Below the pieces are notes generated by a model. It saw nothing but the letters and a program-made list of their open reading frames with translations. It ran no database searches and was not told the origin of the DNA. Both the position numbers and the translations under genes were made by a program. From contig JAQUVE010000004.1 of the NCBI GenBank assembly GCA_028693565.1, positions 1-46,004 on the forward strand: 46,004 nucleotides of DNA. Direction: 5' to 3'. The DNA is from Sulfurospirillaceae bacterium (GTDB lineage Bacteria; Campylobacterota; Campylobacteria; Campylobacterales; Sulfurospirillaceae). Below are positions 29,171 to 38,439 of this stretch, piece by piece. The number at the start of each line of letters is the position of its first letter. The first letter of the stretch is position 1.

Positions 29171-30055
29171 TCAGCTTTTTAAAATTTGAAATCCACTATT
29201 GTCAAATTCAAACTCTTCTACCCTAAACATTTCAAACGTATTTTTAAGTGCATTGGTTACTTTCGCTGCCTCATTAGCACGCACTAAATTAAAAAAAGAT
29301 GATCCACTGCCGGAAAGCGTGCTCATCAATGCTCCATTGTTTAAAGCAATCTCTCGTACATCAAACAGCTCTTTAAGTTGACGCATCCGTTTGTGCTCAT
29401 GCATACAGTCTTTGGACGCAACACGTAAAAAATCCCAATTTTCACTAAAAAAAGCAGCACTTAATAACGATGCACGAGAAAGATTATAAACGACATTTGT
29501 CATAATATAAGATTTAGGTAATTGAGTGCGTGATTGAGCTGTTGACATAGAGCGATCAGGAATTACCATCACGACTTTAATATCAGAGCTTAACTCTTTT
29601 TTGAGTGTTTTAACTTTCCCCATCTCAACAATTGACGTTGTGAAACCCCCGTAAACTGCAGGAGCAATATTATCTGGGTGTGTTTCATAAACAAGAGCTT
29701 TATTTAAAATACACTCTCTACTGGCTTTAACACCCGCCATCTCATAAGCACTTGCTATTGCTCCAACGATAACAGCGGAACTACTGCCTAAGCCTCTTGA
29801 AAAGGGTATTTTATTGTCAAACTCGAAGCGAAAAGGGTCTTTTTGACCGGTAAGTTCTTGATAAATTTCATAAAAGATAGAGACAAAAATATTATTTTTT
29901 TTAAGTTTTGCATTTTGTTCTCCTTCCCCTTTAATAGAAATACTATAATAGCTCGAAGGTTTAATACACACACTATTATAAAGGGCAATTGCCAATCCTA
30001 AACAATCAAACCCTGGACCTAAATTGGCACTCGTTGCGGGTATTTTTATCTGCAC
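29171..30055 (-). CDS. thrB: Homoserine kinase
   Basis: 294 residues of the GHMP kinase family. Motifs: IPATSANLGPGFDCLGLA (motif 1), PFSRGLGSSSAVIVGAI (ATP-binding motif 2) and LSGSGSSFFNLV (motif 3). It phosphorylates homoserine on the way to threonine. It lies 9 bases after the tsaB-like gene in the operon and 34 bases before ylxR. The same neighbourhood occurs in Campylobacter. Confidence 0.95.
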   Translation of the reverse strand: MQIKIPATSANLGPGFDCLGLAIALYNSVCIKPSSYYSISIKGEGEQNAKLKKNNIFVSIFYEIYQELTGQKDPFRFEFDNKIPFSRGLGSSSAVIVGAIASAYEMAGVKASRECILNKALVYETHPDNIAPAVYGGFTTSIVEMGKVKTLKKELSSDIKVVMVIPDRSMSTAQSRTQLPKSYIMTNVVYNLSRASLLSAAFFSENWDFLRVASKDCMHEHKRMRQLKELFDVREIALNNGALMSTLSGSGSSFFNLVRANEAAKVTNALKNTFEMFRVEEFEFDNSGFQILKS

Positions 30056-30064
30056 CTATTTCTC

Positions 30065-30502
30065 CTATACGGCTGGTAATATATAAAGGGGAGCTGTATC
30101 ATCACTAAAAAGCATTTCATCTAAAATATTTGGTAATGTAAAATTTTGTTCAACTTCATGCGAAAAATGTTCTGTACTAATTGCCCCTAATGCGTCTTTA
30201 ACAAAATATAAGCTGCGCATTGCGCGAATAGGTCTATTATCATTAAAAACAAACCCCTCACACGCATACAATGGTACATTCAATGCAATACTCAATGTTC
30301 GTAAGAAAACATAACTTATTTTAATAGACATAAAGCTTCCTGGACCTTTTGCAAAAAAAAGTTTTCGGCAGAGATATTGTGAAAGTATTTTTTGGAATAA
30401 TAAGGGCAATACTTCACTGGTTTGTTCTTTACTCTCAAAAGAATTAATTAAGCGATTGTTATCATAAATGCCTACAAGTAGAGGCGAAGAGAATGAAATC
30501 AC
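30065..30502 (-). CDS. tsaB: Short TsaB-like protein (tRNA t6A synthesis)
   Basis: A 145-residue divergent relative of TsaB, which partners TsaD in making t6A37 on tRNAs. Support is the N-terminal ISFSSPLLVGIYDNN (ASKHA phosphate-1-like strand) and KGPGSFMSIKISYVFLRTLSIAL, the worn form of the GPGSFTGIR signature. It is about 85 residues shorter than E. coli TsaB and lacks the C-terminal half of the second lobe. The frame opens with GTG at 30502, without a clear ribosome-binding site; coupling to lpxC (20 bases upstream) is likely. Confidence 0.75.
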   Translation of the reverse strand: MISFSSPLLVGIYDNNRLINSFESKEQTSEVLPLLFQKILSQYLCRKLFFAKGPGSFMSIKISYVFLRTLSIALNVPLYACEGFVFNDNRPIRAMRSLYFVKDALGAISTEHFSHEVEQNFTLPNILDEMLFSDDTAPLYILPAV

Positions 30503-30522
30503 TACAATATCAACAAGTTGTT

Positions 30523-31407
30523 TTATGCGTAAACCTTTTCAAATTCTTGAGCATTTTCAATGCAAAGCGTTTTAATTTCATAGTTACTAGGATCTCTTAA
30601 AATTGCTTTAGTAAGTTCATGATTGAGATTATGGCTACCTGCAAATGACTCATAATTACCAATAAAAGCAGACCCAAGAAGTGCTAAATCACCAATGGCA
30701 TCTAAAATTTTATGACGCACAAATTCATTTGAAAAACGCAATCCTTCAGGATTAAGAATTTTTTTATCATCCAATATAACAGCATTATCAAGAGAACCAC
30801 CTAGCCCTAATCCACGGCTTCTTAACATTTGCGCATCTTTTAAAAAGCCAAAAGTACGTGCCCGTGAAATTTCTTCAATAAAACCTTTTTTACTAAATTC
30901 AAAAAGATACTCCTGACATCCAATAATAGGATGGGCAAAATCAATCGTAAAATGATACGAGGGTGCCAAACTAGGGCTAACACGTGCAAATTTTCTACCA
31001 TCTACGACTTCGACTTCTTTTTTAATAATCATTATATGCTTTGTAGCATCTAATTCTCTTTTGCCTGCTTCATCAAGCATCATACAAAAACTGGCACTAC
31101 TCCCATCCATGACAGGCACTTCTGCACCATCTAAAACAACACGAATATTGTCAATTCCGTAAGCATAAATGGCAGAAAGTAGATGCTCAATCGTAGAAAT
31201 ATAATGACTTGAATTTCCAATAACAGTCGCCATTTGTGTATTAACAACATTTTCAGGCAATGCTTGTACTAAAAGTCCTACATCACGTCTATAAAAAAGA
31301 ATTCCACTATTGGCCTCTAAAGGTTCAAGTGAAATCTGAATAGGTTCACCCTTATGCAACCCTATCCCAACTCCACTAACAGCCTTAGCTAAGGTGGTTT
31401 GCTTCAC
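30523..31407 (-). CDS. lpxC: UDP-3-O-acyl-N-acetylglucosamine deacetylase
   Basis: Zinc deacetylase, the committed step of lipid A synthesis. 294 residues; LAKAVSGVGIGLHKGEP at the start, TIEHLLSAIYAYGIDNI (first zinc His), DGSSASFCMML, RARTFGFLKD, and HKILDAIGDLALLGS plus the late GSHNLNHEL (zinc His/Asp and catalytic His). Overlaps minC by 4 bases. Confidence 0.96.
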   Translation of the reverse strand: MKQTTLAKAVSGVGIGLHKGEPIQISLEPLEANSGILFYRRDVGLLVQALPENVVNTQMATVIGNSSHYISTIEHLLSAIYAYGIDNIRVVLDGAEVPVMDGSSASFCMMLDEAGKRELDATKHIMIIKKEVEVVDGRKFARVSPSLAPSYHFTIDFAHPIIGCQEYLFEFSKKGFIEEISRARTFGFLKDAQMLRSRGLGLGGSLDNAVILDDKKILNPEGLRFSNEFVRHKILDAIGDLALLGSAFIGNYESFAGSHNLNHELTKAILRDPSNYEIKTLCIENAQEFEKVYA

Positions 31408-32009
31408 ACCATTTCCTTTATTTCAATCACTGAGTTACGCATGGTAATTTTCTGTAAAACATTCTGTTTTACGCTCTCTTTATCAATAATTTCACCCTTA
31501 AAAATCACATTGCCTCTTGGGCTAATGCCATTAATTATAAGGTATTCACCATCACACTCTACCAAACCATCAACAATACCATAAATACTCATACAATCTT
31601 CGCAAAACACTTTGGCGCCACTGTTGACTCTTCCAAAAATTGTAACTGCAAAAATTTCGTGAATTTCTTCACCTGAGCGTATTGTTCTATCAAAAATTTT
31701 TAATTTTTTGTTTTCTTGTGCTAAAGGTTGTGCATCTTCTTGCTTTGCTTCTTGTGTACCATATGACTGTTGCGTATCTGCTGTTGTTTCTTTTTTTATA
31801 GCACCAAAACGCAACGAACATGAAGTAATATCTTTATAACATACACCACTTTGTTCAAGCACAAAAGCAATACTTTTAGTAATGTTGCCTTCAACAAGCA
31901 AAAAGAATTCCTTCAGAAGTATACTATTTTTTCTAAAATATTCTAAAAAAAGAGCTTCTTCATCAATAACAATGTGAAAAACTCTTATGTTTTTTTGTGT
32001 TACTTTCAT
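31404..32009 (-). CDS. minC: Septum site-determining protein MinC
   Basis: 201 residues. The C-terminal half is the MinC beta-helix domain: RSGEEIHEIFAVTIFGRVNSG, CMSIYGIVDGLVEC and YLIINGISPRG. The N-terminal half (about 1-70) is a divergent MinC_N; a short Gln-rich linker joins them. It inhibits FtsZ assembly with MinD at the poles. Neither minD nor minE is nearby; MinC is coupled instead to lpxC and an M23 peptidase. Cysteines in the beta-helix (CEDCMS) are unusual for MinC. Confidence 0.83.
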   Translation of the reverse strand: MKVTQKNIRVFHIVIDEEALFLEYFRKNSILLKEFFLLVEGNITKSIAFVLEQSGVCYKDITSCSLRFGAIKKETTADTQQSYGTQEAKQEDAQPLAQENKKLKIFDRTIRSGEEIHEIFAVTIFGRVNSGAKVFCEDCMSIYGIVDGLVECDGEYLIINGISPRGNVIFKGEIIDKESVKQNVLQKITMRNSVIEIKEMV

Positions 32010-33373
32010 CTATCTATAATTTTCTTTGCTGCATTAATAATGGAAAAAATATTATCTTTAAGCCAACTTTCATCCATCCACTCCTCAGGTCGTACATCCA
32101 CTCCTTGGACATACATTCCAAAATGAAGATGATCTCCTAACGCTAATCCTGTCATACCTGTTTTGGCAATCACATCGCCCGCTTTAACACTGTCACCTTC
32201 TTTGACAAGGTAGCTAGAACAGTGGCCATATAACGAATAGACTCCTAACCCATGAGAAATAATGATATTATTACCATAAATTCCATTTTCTTTTGCAAAA
32301 ACCACAACACCATCATTAGATGTCTGCATTCCCGCTTGTGCATTGCTTGCCAAATCTAAACCTAAATGATACGACTCACTCACAGGAACTTTTTCATATT
32401 CATAATAACGATGGTCCCCAAAACTTGCTACTACTTTACCATTGCGCAATGGGTAAAATGTCTTGACAATGAAATCACTCATCATCTGCGTAGGTACATT
32501 AGATGTTACCTTTAAAATCTTATCTTCATTACTGATTCGCAAATCTTCATTAATATATTTAAACTTCTTTAGACGCTCTAGCCCATTATTTTCTGGTGAA
32601 ACTTCAGCCGTTAAATCGGCAATTTTGCCATCTAAAAATTTATCCTGTAATGCAATCGTAGATGTCTTGTATTTTTTATCCTGTAAAAAATATGAGATGT
32701 GAGACTTTGAAATATTACCTGCTTTGTCAATAGCGACAATAGAAGCGCTAAAATTTTCTACACGAGACGGCCAAGCTACTAACGAAATATAATATCCATC
32801 TTTATAAAACGGTGTCGGATAAAATTTCTTACCAAAGTTCGTTTCGATATAAAGAGCTTTCATTGAATCATCTTGTGCTCTAAAAATAACACTAGCAGCT
32901 CCACCCTTCATGATCTTATATGAATTCCCAATAATTGATAACTCTGGACGCTTTGTATCCACTTTAATAATAGACTTTGCTTCAGCACGATTGCCTTCAA
33001 AAAAATTCCATTTACTCGCATCAACAGCTTCAACACGAAGTTCAAAAACTTTTTTATTAGCTCCAAATCCTGTTTTAGGAAAGGTGATATTTAAATCAAG
33101 ACTCTCTTCAGGCACTTTAATTTCTCGGCTTTCTAAAACAGCCTCTTTTTCACCATCACTCAATATTGCTCTTACAAAACGAATGCCTCTGTTATCTTTG
33201 ATATGGACAGTTATTGGCTCTTTTAAATTCCAATCAACCTCTTTTTCAACGGTAATAGTTGGCGGAATACGTTCAAATAAACTTGAATTATAAAGATAGA
33301 CAATACCTCCTACTGTAAAAAGTAAGAGTATCCCCAGTATTAATGAAGCGGGTGATTTTCTCTGGTGTCGCAT
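32006..33373 (-). CDS. Membrane-anchored M23 peptidoglycan endopeptidase
   Basis: 455 residues. N-terminal anchor (about 12-29, SLILGILLLFTVGGIVYL), a long beta-rich periplasmic region, and a C-terminal LytM/M23 domain with the zinc motifs SYHLGLDLAS (HxxxD) and GDHLHFGMYV (HxH) intact. It should cut peptide crosslinks in the wall. Helical Campylobacterota use several M23 enzymes for cell shape; I cannot assign this one to Csd1-3 or Pgp3 from sequence alone. Its ATG has AAGGATTG in front and overlaps nrnA by 34 bases. Confidence 0.9.
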   Translation of the reverse strand: MRHQRKSPASLILGILLLFTVGGIVYLYNSSLFERIPPTITVEKEVDWNLKEPITVHIKDNRGIRFVRAILSDGEKEAVLESREIKVPEESLDLNITFPKTGFGANKKVFELRVEAVDASKWNFFEGNRAEAKSIIKVDTKRPELSIIGNSYKIMKGGAASVIFRAQDDSMKALYIETNFGKKFYPTPFYKDGYYISLVAWPSRVENFSASIVAIDKAGNISKSHISYFLQDKKYKTSTIALQDKFLDGKIADLTAEVSPENNGLERLKKFKYINEDLRISNEDKILKVTSNVPTQMMSDFIVKTFYPLRNGKVVASFGDHRYYEYEKVPVSESYHLGLDLASNAQAGMQTSNDGVVVFAKENGIYGNNIIISHGLGVYSLYGHCSSYLVKEGDSVKAGDVIAKTGMTGLALGDHLHFGMYVQGVDVRPEEWMDESWLKDNIFSIINAAKKIIDR

Positions 33374-34314
33374 AATATATCAATCCTTTTTATTTTTTCT
33401 ACAATTTCATCTCTCAAAACTTTTGGATCACAAGGGGGAACTTCAAACCCTGCTGCAGTTTTATGTCCTCCTCCATTGTACGCTAAAGCTATCTTAGAAA
33501 TATTAATATCTTTACTTCGAAGTGAGATCTTATATCCCCCCTCTTTCTCCTCTAAAATCATCATTGCAATTGTCACATTAACCATGGTACGCAAAATATT
33601 AATGATATTTTTAGTATCATTTCGACTTGCCCCTGTTGCTAGCAAGGCCTCTTGATCAATAATTACGGTTGCAATTGTACCATTTTCATGCAGCTCAAAA
33701 TGATTAAGAATGTAAGCGTATAATCGAATCTTAGAAAGTGACTCCCTTCGTTTCACTTTTGAAGCAATCTCTTTAGGATTTGCTCCTTGTTTAACAAGTT
33801 GTGACACAATACTAAATGTTAACTCATCAATGTCACCGTAAAGAAAAAAACCTGTATCATCAGCAATAGCCGTATACAAGCAAGTAGCACACGCTTTGTT
33901 AATTTCGATTTGATTTGCTTTTAAAAGCTCATACACTACCATACCAGCACTTGTAAAACGATCTACCACAAGATTATACTCACCAAAATACGTATTGGTA
34001 ATATGATGGTCAATATTGATAAGTGTATATTCTCCTTTTGGTATTTTAAGTCTATCAAACGTAGAACAATCACAACTTACAACCATATCAAAATGTTTTG
34101 GCAAACTATTTTTTATCTTCGAAAACCCTGGAAGAAAATCATATGTTTGTGGTAATGCAAGTGTATAATTATAGTGCGTTACTTTTTTCCCTGCTTGAAC
34201 CAATACCGCATACAAAGCTAATGTACTTCCTAGTGTATCTCCATCAGGATAGACATGGGAGACTAAAACAATATGTTCAGCCTTAAGCATTGCTTGCCAA
34301 GCTTCTTGGTACAT
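33340..34314 (-). CDS. nrnA: NrnA-type DHH phosphoesterase (nanoRNase/pAp phosphatase)
   Basis: 324 residues of the DHH/DHHA1 superfamily. Motifs: VSHVYPDGDTLGSTLAL, VVSCDCSTFDRL, INIDHHITNTYFGEY (DHH), AIADDTGFF, and the C-terminal AYNGGGHKTAAGFEVP (GGGH of DHHA1). NrnA degrades two- to five-base RNAs and dephosphorylates pAp. It is the first gene of a long operon reaching nnrS and has a TATAAT element 47 bases before its start. Confidence 0.88.
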   Translation of the reverse strand: MYQEAWQAMLKAEHIVLVSHVYPDGDTLGSTLALYAVLVQAGKKVTHYNYTLALPQTYDFLPGFSKIKNSLPKHFDMVVSCDCSTFDRLKIPKGEYTLINIDHHITNTYFGEYNLVVDRFTSAGMVVYELLKANQIEINKACATCLYTAIADDTGFFLYGDIDELTFSIVSQLVKQGANPKEIASKVKRRESLSKIRLYAYILNHFELHENGTIATVIIDQEALLATGASRNDTKNIINILRTMVNVTIAMMILEEKEGGYKISLRSKDINISKIALAYNGGGHKTAAGFEVPPCDPKVLRDEIVEKIKRIDILCDTRENHPLH

Positions 34315-34360
34315 GTGAACTCCATTTCTTTATCCTATACACATAGTGCATAAAAAATGA

Positions 34361-34366
34361 ATTATA
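34361..34366 (-). promoter_or_regulatory. -10 element of the nrnA-to-nnrS operon
   Basis: TATAAT on the minus strand in AAGTATAATTC, within the 87-base gap after flhB. All 13 genes from nrnA down to nnrS are separated by at most 34 bases or overlap, so this may drive the whole set. Confidence 0.6.
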
Positions 34367-34401
34367 CTTAATTTTTTCTGAAAAGTTATTGAGAAGCTTC
34401 T

Positions 34402-35460
34402 TTATCGTGCTTTTTTTGAACTGCGATAGACAAAAGCCAGCACTTCCGCTACCGCTTTATAAAGATTTTCAGGAATTGTATCACCTAGATTACACTTTTT
34501 ATAAAGTTCTCGTGCAAGAGGAGGATTTTCAACAATTTGAATATCATAGTTCATCGCAATTTCTTTAATTTTGAGCGCTAAAAAATCAGTACCTTTTGCC
34601 AAAACTTTGGGAGCTGCTTCTTTTTCTTGGTCATAGCGTATCGCTATAGCATAATGCGTAGGATTAGTAATTACAACATCCGCTTGAGGTATCTCTTGCA
34701 TCATTCTTTTTTTAGTCATCTGCATCTGAATTTGTCGAATTTTTGCCTTAATTTTAGGATCACCTTCCATTTGTTTATATTCATCTTTAATTTCTTGTTT
34801 ACTCATACGAAGATCTTTAAAGTAGTTATACCGTACATAGAAAAGATCAAATAAAGCCAACACTAAAAAAATAATAAGCATAACAGAAGCTAAAAGGATA
34901 ACCTTCTCTTTAAGCCAAGCTAGTTGGTCAAAAATAGGGAAATAGATAACGGTTGGAAGTTCTTTTGTAAAAGCTATTAAATAAAAATAACATACCCACA
35001 ATACAACTGACACTTTTAAAAGCACTTTAATGGTTTCAACAAGCTTTTTTATGGATAAAAGATTTTTCAATCCTTTAATAGGATCAAGTTTCGAAAGATC
35101 TGGAATTAATGGTTTGGTTGTGAAAATAAAACCTATTTGCATAAATCCTGCAAGTAAACCAGCAATAGCAACCGATATTGCTAATGGAATCACCATAAAA
35201 ATAACTTCACGAAACGTTACAATGGAAAGTTGTAAAACAACTTCTTTGGTAATTTCCACCCCAAAAAGTGACTGGTAATAATAATACAAATAAACTATTC
35301 TACTCTCAATCCATGACAGTAGCGACATAAAAGCGATAAACGCAACCAGTAAAGTTACAAAACCGCTTGTCTCTTGACTTTTAGGAACATTGCCTTCTTT
35401 ATAGGCATCTTCTATTTTTTTGGAGGTGGCTTCTTCTGTCTTTTCTTGATCATCAGCCAT
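34402..35460 (-). CDS. flhB: Flagellar export switch protein FlhB
   Basis: 352 residues. Four membrane segments (within about 28-215) are followed by a cytoplasmic domain with the autocleavage motif NPTH at 266-269, in VVITNPTHYAIAI. FlhB switches the flagellar type III export gate from rod/hook to filament substrates after cleavage. It starts ADDQEKTEEATSKKIEDA, typical of the family. Lies 18 bases after nadC in the same direction. Confidence 0.95.
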   Translation of the reverse strand: MADDQEKTEEATSKKIEDAYKEGNVPKSQETSGFVTLLVAFIAFMSLLSWIESRIVYLYYYYQSLFGVEITKEVVLQLSIVTFREVIFMVIPLAISVAIAGLLAGFMQIGFIFTTKPLIPDLSKLDPIKGLKNLLSIKKLVETIKVLLKVSVVLWVCYFYLIAFTKELPTVIYFPIFDQLAWLKEKVILLASVMLIIFLVLALFDLFYVRYNYFKDLRMSKQEIKDEYKQMEGDPKIKAKIRQIQMQMTKKRMMQEIPQADVVITNPTHYAIAIRYDQEKEAAPKVLAKGTDFLALKIKEIAMNYDIQIVENPPLARELYKKCNLGDTIPENLYKAVAEVLAFVYRSSKKAR

Positions 35461-35478
35461 TACATTATAGCCTCACAA

Positions 35479-36309
35479 TTATAATGTTGTTTTATGGGTG
35501 ATTTTCATCGAAAAATCAAGCCAAGTTGCTTGATGGATCAAGCTTCCACTGCTAATGGCATCGACTCCTATTTGAGCATATTCAACAATATTTTCTTTAG
35601 TAATATTGCCACTTGCCTCAAGTAGAACATGCGGAAAATAAGTATTTTTATAAGCCACTACCTCTTGGATCATTGCAATACTCATATTATCACACATTAC
35701 GATATCTGCACCACACTTCATTGCAAATTGTGCAAAAGTAACATCCTCACATTCAACCTCTATTTTACACGTAAAAGGAAGTTTTACTCTTGCTTCTTGC
35801 ATAAAAAGGTTTAGATCATCAATGGTTTGCAAATGCGTATCTTTAATCATCAAACAATCATCCAATCCCATGCGATGATTTGTTCCACCGCCACACCGAA
35901 TAGCATATTTTTCAAAAACACGTAAAAGAGGTCGTGTTTTTCGTGTATCAAGAAGTCTCACACTTTGCCCATCTAAAACTGCTTTGTATGAAGCCACATT
36001 GGTAGCAATCCCACTAGCGTGTTGCATAATGTTTAAAAGTACGCGCTCACATTGCAATATTGTTTTTGATATACCCTCAATTGTTGCAACAATATCACCT
36101 TTTTGAAGACTATCACCGTCTTGCTTATAAAATTTTACTTCCAATTCTTGCATTTCACACAAGGCCTCAGCATAACTACGCCCTGCGAAAATACCGTTAT
36201 CTTTACAAACAATATTTGCGCTAGCAAAACTTTTTGGTGCCACTAAAGAAAATAAATCACCTCTACCAATATCCTCTTTCAAAGCTTTTTTAACAAATTT
36301 TTTAATCAT
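35479..36309 (-). CDS. nadC: Quinolinate phosphoribosyltransferase
   Basis: Makes nicotinate mononucleotide from quinolinate in NAD synthesis. 276 residues: LKEDIGRGDLFS near the start, VRLLDTRKTRPLLRVFEKYA, RCGGGTNHRMGL and DDCLMIKDTHL, then LLEASGNITKENIVEYAQIG. All conserved Arg/Lys/His of the site are visible. Overlaps nadA by 4 bases (ATGA). Confidence 0.96.
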   Translation of the reverse strand: MIKKFVKKALKEDIGRGDLFSLVAPKSFASANIVCKDNGIFAGRSYAEALCEMQELEVKFYKQDGDSLQKGDIVATIEGISKTILQCERVLLNIMQHASGIATNVASYKAVLDGQSVRLLDTRKTRPLLRVFEKYAIRCGGGTNHRMGLDDCLMIKDTHLQTIDDLNLFMQEARVKLPFTCKIEVECEDVTFAQFAMKCGADIVMCDNMSIAMIQEVVAYKNTYFPHVLLEASGNITKENIVEYAQIGVDAISSGSLIHQATWLDFSMKITHKTTL

Positions 36310-37319
36310 AGTTCAAACATCCGATTCAATGCTTTAAATGCCCATTCTTGCGTTTGTTCAGAAATACTAATCTCATTTTCAAATCGTTTTTCTTGGATAC
36401 TTAAAAGAGTGTTGTAAACATCTTGTAAGGTTGTTTCATTCATTGTGGGGCATTCTGGTTTACTGGAAGAAAGCACATAGGTATTTTCTTGACGTAAGCG
36501 TTTAACCATATTGTATTCTGTACCAACGGCTACTTTTTGTGAAAGCGGCAAGCTTTTTACATAGTCTATAATCTGACTGGTTGAACCCACAAAATCCGAA
36601 AGTGCACACACTTCAGGCTTACATTCAGGATGGGTTACAATTAAAATATCAGGATACTTTTCACGGAAAAAAGCAATATCTTCAACATCAAAAAGCTGAT
36701 GAACCGAGCAAAACCCATTGTAACAAAGAATATCAAACTCTTTAGGGTCACTTCCATCACCAACTACACACGATTTGAGTCCCATCTCATGAGCAATATT
36801 TTGTCCCAAACAGCGATCGGGGACAAAAAGAATTTTTTTGTTACTCTCAAGTGCTTTAGCAATAATCTTTTTGGCATTAGAACTGGTACAAACATAACCG
36901 TCCATCATTCCTACACGGGCTTTAACTTCTGCTGAAGAGTTAATGTATGTTACAGGTAAAATATCTGTACGTGCAATTCCTGCATCATTGAGTAGTTTTA
37001 CATTGGCATCAAAATAATCTACATCAATCATACGAGCCATCGCACAGCAAGCAATTTTCGGCATAAATACACGTTTATTAGGTGCCAAAATTTTAACACT
37101 TTGCCCCATAAAACCAACCCCACAAAAAACCAAATAAGGATTTTTATCGTGGGCTGCCCATTGAGCTAATTGTAGGGAATCCCCTACATAATCAGCTAAT
37201 TCAAAAACTTCATCTTTCTGATAAAAGTGAGCCACAATACTAACATCTAATTTATTTTTCAAAGTGATTATACGTTCTTTTAATTCTGTATCATTCAATG
37301 TATATTCCTTAAGAGCCAT
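36306..37319 (-). CDS. nadA: Quinolinate synthase
   Basis: 4Fe-4S enzyme condensing iminoaspartate with dihydroxyacetone phosphate. 337 residues; motifs ILAPNKRVFMPK, VVGDGSDPKEF, and cluster Cys in FCGVGFMGQSVK, YVCTSSNAK and SKPECPTMNE. The aspartate oxidase partner NadB is not in the window. Divergent from plsY with a short gap. Confidence 0.96.
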   Translation of the reverse strand: MALKEYTLNDTELKERIITLKNKLDVSIVAHFYQKDEVFELADYVGDSLQLAQWAAHDKNPYLVFCGVGFMGQSVKILAPNKRVFMPKIACCAMARMIDVDYFDANVKLLNDAGIARTDILPVTYINSSAEVKARVGMMDGYVCTSSNAKKIIAKALESNKKILFVPDRCLGQNIAHEMGLKSCVVGDGSDPKEFDILCYNGFCSVHQLFDVEDIAFFREKYPDILIVTHPECKPEVCALSDFVGSTSQIIDYVKSLPLSQKVAVGTEYNMVKRLRQENTYVLSSSKPECPTMNETTLQDVYNTLLSIQEKRFENEISISEQTQEWAFKALNRMFEL

Positions 37320-37397
37320 TAAAAAGTTGATTATAACGTTAAAGGAATAATAACAAAATTATTGCTATACTTTTCTTACTTTAACAAAGGATACTAT

Positions 37398-38024
37398 GTG
37401 GATTTTTTATTTAATATCAATATTCAATTTTATATGATTGCCTATCTTGTTGGGGGTATTCCTTTCGGGCTCTTACTCGCAAAATATTTTTCAGGAAATG
37501 ACATTCGTCAAAGTGGAAGTGGTAGTATTGGCGCGACAAATGTCTTACGCGTTCTTAAAGAAAGCAATCCAGCACTCGCCAAAAAACTTGCTATTATCAC
37601 ACTTTTTCTAGACGCTTTTAAGGGGATTGCTGTTCTTTTAGTTGGAAAATATCTTAATCTTAGTATCGAAACTTTATGGGCTATTGCAATTTTTGCAGTT
37701 ATTGGACACTGCTTTAGTCCCTACCTAAAATTTGAAGGGGGCAAAGGTGTTGCGACAGGTGCAGGCGTGTTGTTAGTGATGTTACCTATTGAATTACTAA
37801 TCGCATTTGCTGCATGGTTTATCACAGGAAAACTCCTCAAAATTTCATCTTTATCGTCTTTAATTGCTTTGATCTCACTTTTGGTTGCCTCATTAATTAT
37901 TCATCCTGAAATTACAGGCATTAAAACACACGCACCTATTTTTATCATTGCTTTCATTATTGTCTATAAGCACATACCCAATATAATGAGACTCTTTCAA
38001 GGTAAAGAATCACAAGTTATCTAA
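37398..38024 (+). CDS. plsY: Glycerol-3-phosphate acyltransferase PlsY
   Basis: 208-residue membrane protein with about five to six segments that acylates glycerol 3-phosphate using acyl-phosphate. Motifs: GGIPFGLLLAKYFSGNDIRQ, SGSGSIGATNVLR (active site), GHCFSPYLKFEGGKGVATGAG. The frame is open from 37362, but GTG at 37398 with AAAGGA six bases ahead gives the family-typical N-terminus MDFLFNINIQFYMIAYL. Followed at one base by folB. Confidence 0.93.
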   Translation: MDFLFNINIQFYMIAYLVGGIPFGLLLAKYFSGNDIRQSGSGSIGATNVLRVLKESNPALAKKLAIITLFLDAFKGIAVLLVGKYLNLSIETLWAIAIFAVIGHCFSPYLKFEGGKGVATGAGVLLVMLPIELLIAFAAWFITGKLLKISSLSSLIALISLLVASLIIHPEITGIKTHAPIFIIAFIIVYKHIPNIMRLFQGKESQVI

Positions 38025-38025
38025 T

Positions 38026-38352
38026 ATGCGTATTCTTATCAAGAACCTTACGTTTGAAACTATTATTGGTATATTGGAAGTGGAGCGAACAACGCTCCAA
38101 AAAGTTTGTGTAACACTTCATTTGGATTATAACTATGACGGTGAAAATTTTATTAATTATGCAGATATTTGCACATTGATTGAAGAAGACATGATTGCAT
38201 CTCAATACAAACTTTTAGAAAATGCACTTGAATCCTTAAGCCAAAAAATAAAAAATACCTATCCACATACCACCAAAATCAAGTTAAAAATTCTCAAACC
38301 TAACATCTTACCAAATGCGACAGTTGGCTTAATCTTACACAAAACTTTCTAA
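38026..38352 (+). CDS. folB: Dihydroneopterin aldolase
   Basis: 108-residue FolB. Features: LIKNLTFETIIGILEVER (N-terminal pterin-binding segment with the conserved Gly-Ile/Glu), INYADICTLIEEDM and KLLENALESLSQKI (the Leu-Glu-x-Leu pterin site). It makes hydroxymethyl-dihydropterin, the substrate of FolK (1.4 kb). One base after plsY, so co-expressed. Confidence 0.9.
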   Translation: MRILIKNLTFETIIGILEVERTTLQKVCVTLHLDYNYDGENFINYADICTLIEEDMIASQYKLLENALESLSQKIKNTYPHTTKIKLKILKPNILPNATVGLILHKTF

Positions 38353-38400
38353 AAAATTAAAAATTTATTAAAAAAACTTTAAATCTAGCTAAAATTATGC

Positions 38401-38406
38401 TATAAT
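38401..38406 (+). promoter_or_regulatory. -10 element of the HsrA/CosR-like regulator gene
   Basis: TATAAT in ATGCTATAATCCCG, 34 bases before the ATG, with AAGGAA as ribosome-binding site. The 87-base gap is extremely A/T-rich and contains several TTTAA/TTAAG words that could be autoregulatory sites. Confidence 0.6.
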
Positions 38407-38439
38407 CCCGTTTAAATTTTAGCACTTAAGGAATCTATA

